A DNA stretch of 64,000 nt from Adonisia turfae CCMR0081 (GCF_011009555.1 NZ_QXHD01000004.1:5451035-5515034), one strand, 5' to 3'. Numbered from the stretch's first letter, positions 44,863-53,549 are shown. The notes: generated by a model from the sequence alone, not told the origin. Numbers and translations are program-made.

Positions 44863-45942
44863 GTGCAGATTGGAGTGCCTAAAGAAGTTAAAAACCTGGA
44901 GTTTCGAGTCGGCTTGAGTCCTGGCAGTGTCAGAGTGCTCACAGAACATGAACATCAAGTTATCGTCGAAGCTGATGCTGGAGTAGGAGCGGGATTTAGT
45001 AATACTGACTACGAGCAGGCAGGAGCCACCCTGGGTACAGCATCTGAGGCTTGGCAGCAGGCCATGGTGGTGAAGGTAAAGGAACCATTGCCCAAGGAAT
45101 ATGACTATTTACAAAAGGAACAGTTGCTCTTTACCTACTTACATTTGGCTGCTAGTCACGAACTGACGGAAGCATTAATACACAGTGGTGCGACAGCTAT
45201 TGCCTATGAAACCGTCGAGAAAAATCATCAGCGTCCATTACTGACCCCGATGAGCATTATTGCGGGGCGATTATCAGTGCAGTTTGGAGCCAGATTTTTA
45301 GAAAAGCAGCAGGGCGGGCGTGGCGTATTGCTAGGCGGTATTCCAGGCGTGCGTCCAGGCCATGTGGTGGTGCTGGGAGGTGGTGTTGTGGGTACTGAAG
45401 CCACCAAAATGGCCTTGGGTCTTGGGGCTCAAGTGACGTTGATTGATATCAATCTAGATCGGCTCAATCAGTTAGAAGAGTTGTTTGGTTCGCGGGTGCA
45501 GCTGCTCTATAGCAACTCCGCCAATATTGAAATGGCTGTCTCCCAGGCTGATTTACTGATTGGTGCAGTTTTGGTGCCTGGCCGACGATCGCCCACACTC
45601 GTGTCGCGTACGCTGGTGGAGCAGATGCCTGAAGGGGCAGTGATTGTAGATGTAGCGGTTGATCAGGGGGGCTGTATTGAAACAGTACGACCCACATCCC
45701 ATAGTGAGCCGGTGTATGTGGAGTCGGAAGTGTTGCATTACGGTGTGCCTAATATGCCAGGTGCTGTTCCCCGTACGGCAACGGAAGCATTGAATAATAG
45801 TACTCTCCCTTACGTGTTAACTCTGGCCAATATGGGGTTGGATGCGTTGGAAAAAGATGCGGCTCTGGCGGAAGGTCTGAATGTGGTAAATCACCAGCTA
45901 GTGCATCCAGCTGTGAAGGCGACGTTTCCAGATTTGTCTTAG
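44863..45942 (+). CDS. ald: Alanine dehydrogenase
   Basis: 359 codons. GTG 44863 is chosen since GGAGGTG lies just before it at 44853; a TTG at 44851 would put the Shine-Dalgarno inside the gene. [18 protein letters not shown] is the family start, with the arginine and lysine (K at about 74: VVKVKEP) that bind pyruvate; [23 protein letters not shown] is the NAD loop. It interconverts alanine and pyruvate plus ammonia. The stop overlaps the stop of plsC on the opposite strand by four bases. Confidence 0.95.
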   Translation: MQIGVPKEVKNLEFRVGLSPGSVRVLTEHEHQVIVEADAGVGAGFSNTDYEQAGATLGTASEAWQQAMVVKVKEPLPKEYDYLQKEQLLFTYLHLAASHELTEALIHSGATAIAYETVEKNHQRPLLTPMSIIAGRLSVQFGARFLEKQQGGRGVLLGGIPGVRPGHVVVLGGGVVGTEATKMALGLGAQVTLIDINLDRLNQLEELFGSRVQLLYSNSANIEMAVSQADLLIGAVLVPGRRSPTLVSRTLVEQMPEGAVIVDVAVDQGGCIETVRPTSHSEPVYVESEVLHYGVPNMPGAVPRTATEALNNSTLPYVLTLANMGLDALEKDAALAEGLNVVNHQLVHPAVKATFPDLS

Positions 45943-46631
45943 TTCTGCAGGTTTAACATGGCTTGGCGAGTTTGCATTTGTAGCCAGCCTACTTGTTCGT
46001 GTTTATCGAGGCGGGCTACTGGGTTAAGGGATATGGCTTTGCCAATTCTGATATCGGCGGCTCGATAACGGACGATGGACTGAACATGGGTGAGGTCGTA
46101 GTGCTTTTCTAGATGGGGGCGTATAACGGGTGGGATGGTAATCGGTTCTAATTTCTCGGCTGTGGGTACAATCATCGTCGGTATGACCGGCACCTGGGCT
46201 ACATAGGCCAGATGGGCGAAGCCTGATTGTAGCTGAGCCAGTGGGGCATCAAAGTCATTGGCAAAGATATAGTCTTCGCCTTCTGGAAAAATGCCGAGTA
46301 GTTTTCCCTGTCGTAAACGATGTAGCGCTTGCTTAATGGATGACGGTGTTGGGTAGCCTTCGGTTTTGACGGGGACCATGCCGGTTAGAGAGAGCACCTG
46401 GCTGGTAACGGGGATGTTTGTCATGTAATCGGCCACCATCCAGGCAATGTAGCGGGGTAGGGCGAAGGTAATGAGTAGGCCGTCGGTATCAGAGCGATGG
46501 TTGCAGACAATGATGGCCGCGCCACGCTGAGGAATATGGTTGATGCCGTGGGTTGCGATCGCAACTCCCCTCAATAAAAAAGGACGTAACAACCATCGCA
46601 GGCTATGGTAGACCGCTATTTGAACATCCAT
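45939..46631 (-). CDS. plsC: 1-acyl-glycerol-3-phosphate acyltransferase family
   Basis: 230 codons, ATG start. The acyltransferase motifs are NHRSDTDGL (H-x4-D, catalytic His and Asp) and FPEGEDYIF, the usual FPEG glycerol-phosphate site with Glu where many members have Thr. A membrane-dipping hydrophobic segment precedes them. It acylates lysophosphatidate or a related lysolipid at the inner membrane. The altered FPEGE suggests a divergent acceptor. Overlaps ald at the 3' end; divergent from the HEAT gene. Confidence 0.85.
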   Translation of the reverse strand: MDVQIAVYHSLRWLLRPFLLRGVAIATHGINHIPQRGAAIIVCNHRSDTDGLLITFALPRYIAWMVADYMTNIPVTSQVLSLTGMVPVKTEGYPTPSSIKQALHRLRQGKLLGIFPEGEDYIFANDFDAPLAQLQSGFAHLAYVAQVPVIPTMIVPTAEKLEPITIPPVIRPHLEKHYDLTHVQSIVRYRAADIRIGKAISLNPVARLDKHEQVGWLQMQTRQAMLNLQN

Positions 46632-46718
46632 ACCATCATCATTGAGAATAAGAGTGAACCTGACTTCATATAGGCTAACGCCTCCAGGGGGAAACCCCCA
46701 TCAAAAACAAAAACGTCT

Positions 46719-47399
46719 ATGACCCCTGATGAACTGAACAAGTTAGAGGATAATTTACGGTCTTCTGCGCTGAATATACGTATCATTGCGTTAAATACGC
46801 TAGCCAATAAATCTCCTGATATTGCTATGCCTATATTGCGGCGTTTATCAAAAGAAAGCTCTTTTTTGTTAAGACGTTTGGCAGTAATGGGGTTTGGTAA
46901 TCATGCTCCAGATGACGCTGCATTGGCTAGTTTGCAGGAGTTAATGACTACAGAAACGGATGCTAATGTGCTGGCGGAGGTGGCTAATTCCCTCTATGAA
47001 TTTGGGGATATATCCATACCGCTTTTAGCGCAGCTATTTGAGGCCAATGACAACTGGCTTTTGCGGCAGACTGTATTATCAATTTTGCAAGAAAGCAACC
47101 ATCCTGATGTGTTGCTTGAGGTCTCGCTCAATGCATTAGATGATCCGACTCAAACCGTTAAAGAAACAGCGATTTTGTCTCTGCGGCAGGTGTTGATGTC
47201 GCCTCTGCAAGCTGAAGCGTTAGAAGCATTGACTGCGTTAGCCAATAGTCCAATTTGGCGCGATCGTTGGCGGTCGGCGACTGCCCTGACGGGGTGCGAT
47301 CATCCCCGAGCCAAGCGGCTATTAATGCAATTGCAAAAAGATGAAAATCACTATGTAGTAGCGGCTGCATTAGATGCCTCGGTGGGTAGTGGTCTGTAG
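46719..47399 (+). CDS. HEAT-repeat (PBS lyase-like) protein
   Basis: 226 codons, ATG start. It consists of about six tandem helical pairs of HEAT type with spacing near 31-36 residues (SALNIRIIALNTLANKS, SSFLLRRLAVMGFGNHAPDD, ETDANVLAEVANSLYEFGD, NDNWLLRQTVLSILQES, DPTQTVKETAILSLRQV, IWRDRWRSATALTG). Such repeats form superhelices that bind partner proteins; in cyanobacteria close relatives are the phycobilin lyases CpcE/F and NblB. Without a known lyase neighbour, only a scaffold or chaperone role is safe. IMPase follows 47 bases later. Confidence 0.82.
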   Translation: MTPDELNKLEDNLRSSALNIRIIALNTLANKSPDIAMPILRRLSKESSFLLRRLAVMGFGNHAPDDAALASLQELMTTETDANVLAEVANSLYEFGDISIPLLAQLFEANDNWLLRQTVLSILQESNHPDVLLEVSLNALDDPTQTVKETAILSLRQVLMSPLQAEALEALTALANSPIWRDRWRSATALTGCDHPRAKRLLMQLQKDENHYVVAAALDASVGSGL

Positions 47400-47446
47400 G
47401 CAACGCCCATAAAAACGCCCCGACAAATTATTCATCAAAATTCCCC

Positions 47447-48304
47447 ATGCCCACACCACGCGAAATTTTAGAGGCCCTATTGCCTAGCCTGAAAATAGCC
47501 GCAGGCTATGCTCGAAAAATCCAGGCCAGCATAGCAGTTCATCCCGATAAGTTTGACTCGGAGAACTTTTTTGCAACGGCCCTAACCGATGCAGATCTTT
47601 CCATTCAAACCTTTATTGAGGTGACCTTGTTATCACTGTTTCCAGAGATTCGTTTCTATGGTGAAGAGTTTGAGAAAACCTATAACACCAAGTATTTCCG
47701 TTCAATTAAGCTAGGCCCTCAGGATGACTATTTAGTCACCCTTGATCCCATCGACGGCACTCGGTTCTATATGGATGGTCATCCGAATTATCAGATTATT
47801 CTGACTGTTCTCAATGCTGATGGTTTTGAAGCGGTTATAGCCTTGAGTCCAGCGCTTGATCGGTTTTACTACAGTCTACGGGGGCAGGGCACATTTTACG
47901 GCACGCTAGCCGATGACCTTGATAGCTGTCAGCCATTAAAAATAGGCATACCGAAGGATCAGGTTTTGCTGAGTTGGGCGCTGACGCACCTTGCGGATTC
48001 TTTACAGGGACAGTTTGAGGCGATTTGCGTTAAGACTGACTATTCCCGAGAGGTGGCGATTCCTAATACGAATGGTTTACTCACGGGCGACCTGACCGGG
48101 GCGATTTTAGCGGCAGGTAAGTTTATTGATGGGGGTGCACTGAGCTGGATGGCAAAGGAGATGGGCTATGTGGTGACCGATCATCAGGGCAATGCCTTAC
48201 CTGAACTAAGTGCTTGTAAGGACTATCAGTGGCCTGGCGTGGTGGTGGGGGCATCGCCGGAGGTGCATGGAAAACTATTGAAGGCATTAGCCAGTTATGG
48301 GTAA
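47447..48304 (+). CDS. Inositol-monophosphatase-family phosphatase
   Basis: 285 codons, ATG start. The Mg2+ site is present: YGEEFE (Glu pair), LDPIDGTRFY (the D-P-I-D-G-T signature). The third metal site, usually W-D-x-(A/G), reads GGALSWMAKEM, with no Asp at the expected spot, so activity or metal number may differ. Family members remove phosphate from inositol phosphate, fructose bisphosphate or 3'-phosphoadenosine phosphate. Probably co-transcribed with the HEAT gene. Confidence 0.8.
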   Translation: MPTPREILEALLPSLKIAAGYARKIQASIAVHPDKFDSENFFATALTDADLSIQTFIEVTLLSLFPEIRFYGEEFEKTYNTKYFRSIKLGPQDDYLVTLDPIDGTRFYMDGHPNYQIILTVLNADGFEAVIALSPALDRFYYSLRGQGTFYGTLADDLDSCQPLKIGIPKDQVLLSWALTHLADSLQGQFEAICVKTDYSREVAIPNTNGLLTGDLTGAILAAGKFIDGGALSWMAKEMGYVVTDHQGNALPELSACKDYQWPGVVVGASPEVHGKLLKALASYG

Positions 48305-48314
48305 GCGATTTGTT

Positions 48315-48509
48315 CTACCAAATCTGCTTCATGGTCAATGTTAAGGCAGGTAGCTCAGGGGCTCCGCTAACAATTGCAGGGTTCTCCATGGTGACGACGG
48401 CTTGATAGGGTCGATTAGCCAGACAAAACTCAACAAAACCCTGGTGGGTCATCCCTGGCAGTTGAATGGCGAGGGGGGTGGTGGAAGGCTTGATTTGCAG
48501 AGTATTCAT
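48315..48509 (-). pseudogene. Short remnant resembling the N-terminus of a Uma2-family gene
   Basis: 64 codons, ATG start without a ribosome site. IQLPGMTHQGFVEFCLANRP resembles the opening of Uma2/DUF820 proteins (L-P-x-M-T-x-x-x-F-x-x-F-C-x-x-N), a family abundant in cyanobacteria and distantly nuclease-like. The rest diverges and stops early, so the domain core is missing. It ends ten bases from the convergent IMPase-type gene. It may be a relic or an unrelated short protein. Confidence 0.4.
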
Positions 48510-48915
48510 GGGACCGTAGCCGTTCGGTATCCATAGGTTAGCGTATGGAAAAATTCTTAGACCATCCAGACATGCAAGATAAACGACTTAATCTCAGATG
48601 CTTTGCGTAATCCATCAAGTTTTCTTTGGGTATGGTAGAAGCACATTGCAGAGCTTGATATCTCCGCATGAAGTGATACGCCCGATGGAAATCTTTTAGG
48701 AGAACCAATTTCTGCACATGATGTGGAGCCAAGGGCGTTGGCGGAGAAGATTAAAGAGTGGGGATCTGCTCTCTAAGTCCCTCACCTCGGAAGAAAGAGA
48801 TTGTGATGAGGACAAAGATACTACCTAATGTGGCTACAGCCAGGAAGGGATTGCTACGTATACATTCAGGTGCCAGTCAATGGGATGCATTCAAGACCAA
48901 GGATGGCTGTAGGGC

Positions 48916-48943
48916 AAAAAAAAGGATAGCCATTCGACTATCC
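48916..48943 (-). terminator. Rho-independent terminator on the minus strand
   Basis: GGATAG / CTATCC with an eight-base loop, followed by TTTTTTTT in the minus direction. Confidence 0.75.
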
Positions 48944-49265
48944 AGCGTAATCTCGATTTAACTGGGGACATAATGAGCCTGGCGAATGCCAGGCCATAGA
49001 CTTAAAAACCTAAATTTGCTTAGCTAGAAAGCCAGCTTCTGGGCTTAGATTGGAGGCACGCTAAGCAGTTAAGACTTTACACATAACCGACTATGACTTG
49101 CTAGTTGGGCATATCCAGTCCCTTAGATTTACGTAACTATAAGGTTCCCTATGAACATGGCCGATCTCGTGGCGAAATATGCGGAATCTGTCTGAGAGGG
49201 ACGAATTTGCGACTTAATACTCACTCCCACTTACCCGTCCACCCAAACCTGCCAGCCTAGTAAAG
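48916..49265 (-). ncRNA. Candidate structured RNA or long 3' UTR behind the aldo/keto reductase gene
   Basis: In the minus direction three stems follow one another: TGCTTAGC / GCTAAGCA (49060-49067 with 49017-49024) holding an inner AGCC/GGCT hairpin; GCCTGGC-ATTC-GCCAGGC (48977-48994); and GGATAG-N8-CTATCC followed by eight T (48916-48943), a good terminator. The terminator is 320 bases after the reductase stop, much farther than normal. The RNA could be an independent small RNA or a long 3' UTR. It did not match tmRNA, RNase P RNA or SRP RNA motifs that I know; 6S RNA cannot be excluded. The 5' end is not defined. Confidence 0.35.
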
Positions 49266-50252
49266 TCACTGAGTCTGAAAAATATTTTGCACCATTTGCT
49301 TGTCGGAGGTAGCCGCAGCACGATCGAGCTCATCCACTTCGCTAGGGCTCAATCTCCATCCCATGGCACCAATATTCTGCTTTGCTTGGTCTAACGTTTT
49401 AGCCCCCGGAATTGGCGTTGTGCCTTTGCAGATACACCAATTAAGAGACGTTTGGGCCATAGTCTTGTCCCGCTCTGTAGCCACTTCTCGCAAACAGTCC
49501 AGCAACGGTTGAATGCCTGGCAGTAATTGCCGAAACAAAATACCCCGAAAACCTTTTGGTTTAGGCGTATTTTCCCCATATTTACCCGTCAGTAGTCCCA
49601 AACCAAGCGGGCTGTAGGCAATCATCTGGATGCCCAGTTCATCACAGAGTTCCTTTAACCCTAACTCGGTCACTGGATAGGTCGATAACAGCGAATACTG
49701 TACCTGTAAGGAGGTGATTGGAATGCCCCGTTCTGAAAAACGTTTATGCACCCAGCGCAGACGTTTGGGACCGTAGTTTGACAGTCCTACGCCTTTGACT
49801 AAACCTTGCTCATATAGATCTGCCAGACCATCTAAAAGGGGACCTTCTTGCCAGGGAAAGTAGTTGGCAGTGGGCCAGTGCATCTGGGCAATATCCAGAC
49901 GACCCATACGTTCTTTGGAAGCTCGCCCGGCGTTGGCCATCATGCCTCGGGTTAATCGCCACGGATAAGCGGCTAGCTTGGTGGCTAAACAAATGTTCTC
50001 TTTATTTGGGCCTTCATAGACCTGGCTAAATTTCCCCAACAGTTTTTCACTTTGGCCATTGAGTTTACCCGTGCCATAGGAATCACCTGTATCAAATAGT
50101 GTGACGCCATTTTCTACGCAACAGTTGAATACCTGCTGCAGGTCAGCATCCATACTCTCGTTATAGCCCCAGAACAAGCGATTGCCCCAAGCCCAGGTGC
50201 CACAGCCCATTTCAGGTAGCGTAATTGTTGTGGTGGCAGCAGTGGCGGTCAT
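49266..50252 (-). CDS. Aldo/keto reductase
   Basis: 328 codons, ATG start. An NADPH-dependent TIM-barrel oxidoreductase with the full catalytic tetrad: Asp-x4-Tyr in LFDTGDSYGTGK, Lys in CLATKLAAYPW, and His in IAQMHWP. NWCICKGTTPIPGAKTLDQA near the end binds the 2'-phosphate of NADPH. It reduces aldehydes or ketones; the plant chloroplast relatives detoxify reactive carbonyls, but substrate is not known here. Cytosolic; single gene with an unusually long downstream untranslated stretch. Confidence 0.92.
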   Translation of the reverse strand: MTATAATTTITLPEMGCGTWAWGNRLFWGYNESMDADLQQVFNCCVENGVTLFDTGDSYGTGKLNGQSEKLLGKFSQVYEGPNKENICLATKLAAYPWRLTRGMMANAGRASKERMGRLDIAQMHWPTANYFPWQEGPLLDGLADLYEQGLVKGVGLSNYGPKRLRWVHKRFSERGIPITSLQVQYSLLSTYPVTELGLKELCDELGIQMIAYSPLGLGLLTGKYGENTPKPKGFRGILFRQLLPGIQPLLDCLREVATERDKTMAQTSLNWCICKGTTPIPGAKTLDQAKQNIGAMGWRLSPSEVDELDRAAATSDKQMVQNIFQTQ

Positions 50253-50605
50253 GAATTAAGTGACTTTGGATGCGACATTAGTAACCTATCTGCTTGAAGT
50301 CAACCCTGGCAAGAGATTTTCATTATCCCTTGCGTGTTCTTTTACCTCGCTCACGTTGGGGCTTCTATGGATTTAATTCTAGGGTGCTACTTTTTATTCC
50401 TACTTTTTATCGCGATTCCCACCGACGTGCATACACCCCGTTCACTATTCACCACTCAACTCTCTTACACACTGCCTGTATTCATCTCAACTGGGAACTG
50501 CTACGTATGAACTGCCTATATATCAAGATCAAGCTGCTCGAAAACCGCCCTTAGAAAATCTGGGCTAGACTACGTCTAATAAATCGTTTTGATGGAGTTT
50601 AGCCT
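50253..50605. other. Divergent region between aldo/keto reductase and ChaN-like genes
   Basis: 353 bases. An 86-codon open frame (50294-50554, plus) exists but has no ribosome site, unusual composition (many Leu, His, Arg) and no motif, so I do not call it a gene. No repeat or RNA structure seen; it should contain both promoters. Confidence 0.5.
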
Positions 50606-51529
50606 GTGCGACTTTCCTGGCTACTGGGTGGTGGAACAGCGTTGTTGATGGTCGGCCTAGGTCTGGGACAATATCATATTTTTTCAACGGTGAGATCAGT
50701 GGCAATGGAAACTGGGGATGCGATCGCACAAACCTCCCCAACAGTGCCAGACAGGGAGCAATCACATCAAGAAATCCTGACAGCGCTCACCGATGCCAGC
50801 GTGATTTACCTGGGTGAAACCCATACGGATAAAGCCGATCACGTGGCCCAGCTAGAAATCATCAAAGCGATGCATGGGGCCAATGGTGATATTGCCATTG
50901 GTCTGGAAATGTTTCAGCGTCCGTTCCAGTCAGTGTTAGATCAATACATTGCTGGTCAGATCACTGAGGCAGAACTGGTAGAGCAAAGCGAATATGAAAC
51001 TCGCTGGGGATTTGACTGGGAGCTCTATGCCCCCATTATTCGCTACGCTCAGAGCAATCAGATTCCGTTGATTGCTCTGAATACTCCCAGGGAAATTACT
51101 CGTAAGGTTGCCAGGCAGGGTTTAGCTAGCCTAACGGGAGACGATTTAACCTACATTCCTCCCATTGATGACATTGACACCAGTGATGAAAACTATCAGG
51201 CGATGGTCGCCCAAGTATTTGGTCACCATGGCGGTCACGGCAACAGCGGCCCCAGCTTTGAAAATTTCTTTGCTGCCCAGGTGCTGTGGGATGAAACCAT
51301 GGCTGAAACCATCGCTGATTACGTTACGACTGCTCCCGATACCCAAGTAATTGTGTTAGCGGGTGAAGGACATGTGGTCTTTGGTTTTGGTATTCCTAGC
51401 CGGGTGCAACGACGCCTGGGGGATGATCTGGTGGCCTATAGTGTGCTCCTGAACCCACCAGCGATAACTCCCGAGTTAGCAGATTTTTTCTGGATTTCAG
51501 AATCGACCGAATTTGAATCTACAGAATAA
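50606..51529 (+). CDS. ChaN-type (haem-binding uptake, Tiki superfamily) lipoprotein-like protein
   Basis: 307 codons from GTG 50606. A hydrophobic start (LLGGGTALLMVGLGLG) is an anchor or signal without a lipobox cysteine. The EreA/ChaN fold follows: VIYLGETHTDKADH, IAIGLEMFQRPFQSVLDQY, RWGFDWELYAPIIRYAQ and PLIALNTPREITRKVA. GETH and the second half VIVLAGEGHVVFGFGIP carry the two conserved GExH motifs of the superfamily. ChaN of Campylobacter binds haem pairs; related proteins include Tiki proteases. A His-rich loop (FGHHGGHGNSG) could bind metal. Function in cyanobacteria not established. Confidence 0.85.
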   Translation: MRLSWLLGGGTALLMVGLGLGQYHIFSTVRSVAMETGDAIAQTSPTVPDREQSHQEILTALTDASVIYLGETHTDKADHVAQLEIIKAMHGANGDIAIGLEMFQRPFQSVLDQYIAGQITEAELVEQSEYETRWGFDWELYAPIIRYAQSNQIPLIALNTPREITRKVARQGLASLTGDDLTYIPPIDDIDTSDENYQAMVAQVFGHHGGHGNSGPSFENFFAAQVLWDETMAETIADYVTTAPDTQVIVLAGEGHVVFGFGIPSRVQRRLGDDLVAYSVLLNPPAITPELADFFWISESTEFESTE

Positions 51530-51561
51530 TGTGTTCCTGGCCTATGGCTAAGGAGAACACC

Positions 51562-52992
51562 CTATTCAATAGGAATAAAATCAAATCCAATGCCAGATCG
51601 ATTGCCCACTTGAATCTGCACAAGTTGAGCCGCTCGGTTGCGATCGCCTGAAGGTAAAAAATGCACCTCTCCGGTCGCGCCATCGGCGTAGAAGTCACCC
51701 TGATGCAATGTGTTGCGGAGGCCCTCACGACTGGGACTCTCTAACAGGGCTGCTCCCAGGGATGCGATCGCATCATAGGCCATGGCACTGCGCCAGCTAA
51801 CATCGCCACCCCAAATTTGCCGTGCCTCTGTGACAAAATCAGAATTTGGGTCTGATAAGATATGCCAGGGTACTGCAACGACTAACCCTTCTGCATCCAC
51901 ACCACCCTCTTTTAATACTTGAGGATGGTATAGATCATCACCACCAATGAAAGGGATTTCCTGGTTGATCGCAGTCATAACTGCCAGGGAAGGCTCCAAG
52001 GTATCTGTGCTGGATGCCAGCATAATCACGTCGGCCCCTTGCTCTTTGGCCAATGCAATTTGTTGCTCTGCATTAAATGCTGTATCGGCGAGATCGTATT
52101 CTGTCATCACTTCACCACCGTCACTAAAGACTGAGGTGGCAAATTCACTTTTTAATGACAGACTATAGGCACTGTTGGAATCGTAGTAAAGAATAGCTTT
52201 CTCGGCGTTCAGGTCATCGATCATGTAGCGGGCAAGAGCTGCAGCTGCAAAACTATCGCTGGGCACTGTCCGAAAAATATAAGGACTAAAGCCGGAGAGT
52301 TCCACCGATGTACTAATGGCAGAGACCATCGGCAGTTTGCCCTGGTCATACACGGGGGCTGCTGCCAACGTCACGCCACTGCTGTAATGTCCTAAAACTC
52401 CTAAAACTTCTGACCGATTTACCAACTCAGCGGCTACAGATTTAGCAATACTGGGATCGTTATCATCATTGGCAATCAGGAGCTTAATGGGGGTGCCTTG
52501 GCCATCGCTCACCTGATTCATTACCTGTTGCGCATGACCAGCACCCCGCAAAATTTCTAAGCCGATTTCACTGGTGTTGCCAATGGGGGCAATCACAGCC
52601 AGTGTATGAGCGGTTTGGTTGCCAATGCGAGCATTGTTCAAATAGATAAAGGCCTCGGGATCGTTACGGTTTTCGTCGAGGGCCGCTTCTAAATTTGCGA
52701 TCGCTTGTGCGTAATCTCCTTTTGCATAGGCTGCCATACCTTGCATTTTTAAGTCTGAGGCATTGGGTAGTAAGCTTTGTGTGCCCCCACTGAGTCTGTC
52801 TGATATTGAGGTTTTCGCAACCACTGATGTTGATTGTGTGTCGGCACTAGCCGTCTTCGCGGTTGGCTTGGTGCTGACGCTGGATGATTTTGGTGTCAGT
52901 ACACCTGCAATGCTAAGGAAGAAGACCCCTAAGATGCCAAACGTAGTCAAGAATAATAAGATTTCAAACTTGTAATTTTTTATGGTGCGCAT
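51562..52992 (-). CDS. Membrane-anchored TPR plus branched-chain amino-acid-type substrate-binding protein
   Basis: 476 codons, ATG start. A single span (about 10-31) is not followed by a clear cleavage site, so the protein is likely anchored with its body in the periplasm. A Ser/Thr-rich linker is followed by a TPR-like pair (LKMQGMAAYAKGDYAQAI, DPEAFIYLNNARI, about 82-123), and then the Leu/Ile/Val-binding fold (Peripla_BP_6) from about 128: LAVIAPIG, VLGVLGHYSSGVTLAAAPVYDQ, FSPYIFRTVPSD, ADVIMLASS, and WRSAMAYDAIASLGAAL. No permease or ATPase gene is adjacent. The fusion suggests ligand sensing or signalling instead of simple transport. Confidence 0.85.
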   Translation of the reverse strand: MRTIKNYKFEILLFLTTFGILGVFFLSIAGVLTPKSSSVSTKPTAKTASADTQSTSVVAKTSISDRLSGGTQSLLPNASDLKMQGMAAYAKGDYAQAIANLEAALDENRNDPEAFIYLNNARIGNQTAHTLAVIAPIGNTSEIGLEILRGAGHAQQVMNQVSDGQGTPIKLLIANDDNDPSIAKSVAAELVNRSEVLGVLGHYSSGVTLAAAPVYDQGKLPMVSAISTSVELSGFSPYIFRTVPSDSFAAAALARYMIDDLNAEKAILYYDSNSAYSLSLKSEFATSVFSDGGEVMTEYDLADTAFNAEQQIALAKEQGADVIMLASSTDTLEPSLAVMTAINQEIPFIGGDDLYHPQVLKEGGVDAEGLVVAVPWHILSDPNSDFVTEARQIWGGDVSWRSAMAYDAIASLGAALLESPSREGLRNTLHQGDFYADGATGEVHFLPSGDRNRAAQLVQIQVGNRSGIGFDFIPIE

Positions 52993-53250
52993 GGCTCAGA
53001 CAAAAGCGTTTTAGGTTAATCGATTAGCAAAGATCAATGCAGCGTATTGACCCGAATTTTCTTCACAGAGTTTGCTGATTTGCTGAAGTCTTTGGAGCCA
53101 ACACGTTTTTATCATGTTTTTATAGTGACTGCTCTTATAGCAGTTTGGTTCTCAATCATTCACATCACGTAATAAGTAGCCATAAGTAGACAGTAGTGTG
53201 CCCGGTTCCGATATAGGTGTCACCATGGCAGAATTTTGTGAGAGCCAGCA

Positions 53251-53292
53251 TATAAAAGCCCCTGCTACAGTTATGCAGCAGGGGCTTTTATA
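53251..53292. terminator. 16-pair perfect terminator hairpin
   Basis: TATAAAAGCCCCTGCT / AGCAGGGGCTTTTATA with a ten-base loop; A and T tracts make it work both ways. It probably ends the ribosomal protein transcript. The dispersed repeat abuts it exactly at 53293. Confidence 0.9.
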
Positions 53293-53425
53293 CCAAATCC
53301 GAACTCATTAAACCCGATTAAAAATAGGTAACCCTGTAGGAGCAATCCCTTGTGCGGTTCGGCTGAGCTCACCGTCGAAGCCATGCCCTGCAATATCGGG
53401 CGCTATCAGTCAGGATTTCGGATTA
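53293..53425. repeat. Dispersed intergenic repeat, copy 3 of 3
   Basis: Begins CCAAATCCGAACTCATTAAA, contains CCCGATTAAAAAT, CCTGTAGGAGCAATCCCTTGTG, GCCCTGCAATATCGGG and CTATCAGTCAGGATTTCG, and ends TTCGGATTA. The ends AATCCGAA and TTCGGATT are exact inverted repeats. It is the longest and most complete of the three copies. No ORF inside. Confidence 0.82.
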
Positions 53426-53485
53426 GAGATGGGCCGAAAAGCTAAACCCAAGACAAAAGTTCGTACCTACCCGATACACTTTGAT

Positions 53486-53516
53486 AGGTCTATCTATCAA
53501 AGATAGATAGACCTAG
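53486..53516 (-). terminator. Hairpin just after rplL
   Basis: A 13-pair perfect stem TAGGTCTATCTAT / ATAGATAGACCTA with a five-base loop, 33 bases after the rplL stop; no T tract follows, so it may protect the 3' end more than terminate. Confidence 0.6.
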
Positions 53517-53549
53517 GCTGTAGGGACAAATCTTGGGGGAATAGGTCCT

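Larger units (their letters stand above)
48510..49265. other. Gene-poor region with decayed coding and RNA structure
   Basis: 756 bases with no intact gene. One plus-strand frame (48561-48775) reads as coding through two in-frame stops, ending PDGNLLGEPISAHDVEPRA... and EKIKEWGSAL, so it may be a pseudogene of unknown type. The right part (48916-49265) carries nested hairpins and a minus-strand terminator listed separately. Confidence 0.5.
52993..53549. other. Intergenic region between rplL end and substrate-binding gene
   Basis: 557 bases. It contains the hairpin after rplL (53486-53516), dispersed repeat copy 3 (53293-53425), a 16-pair bidirectional terminator (53251-53292), and about 250 bases upstream of the substrate-binding gene that hold its promoter. 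No ORF. Confidence 0.6.

Noticed and set aside
48758-48961. 67-codon plus-strand frame in the gene-poor region
   Set aside because: Runs through the minus-strand terminator hairpin and A8 tract; no motif or ribosome site.
48916-49265. tmRNA, RNase P RNA or SRP RNA identity for the structured region
   Set aside because: None of the core sequences I know for these RNAs (tag frame with tRNA-like end, GAGGAAAGTCCGGGC core, GGAAGG/AGCA loop) is present.
50294-50554. 86-codon plus-strand frame between the aldo/keto reductase and ChaN-like genes
   Set aside because: No ribosome-binding site, odd composition, no motif; it fills a divergent promoter region.
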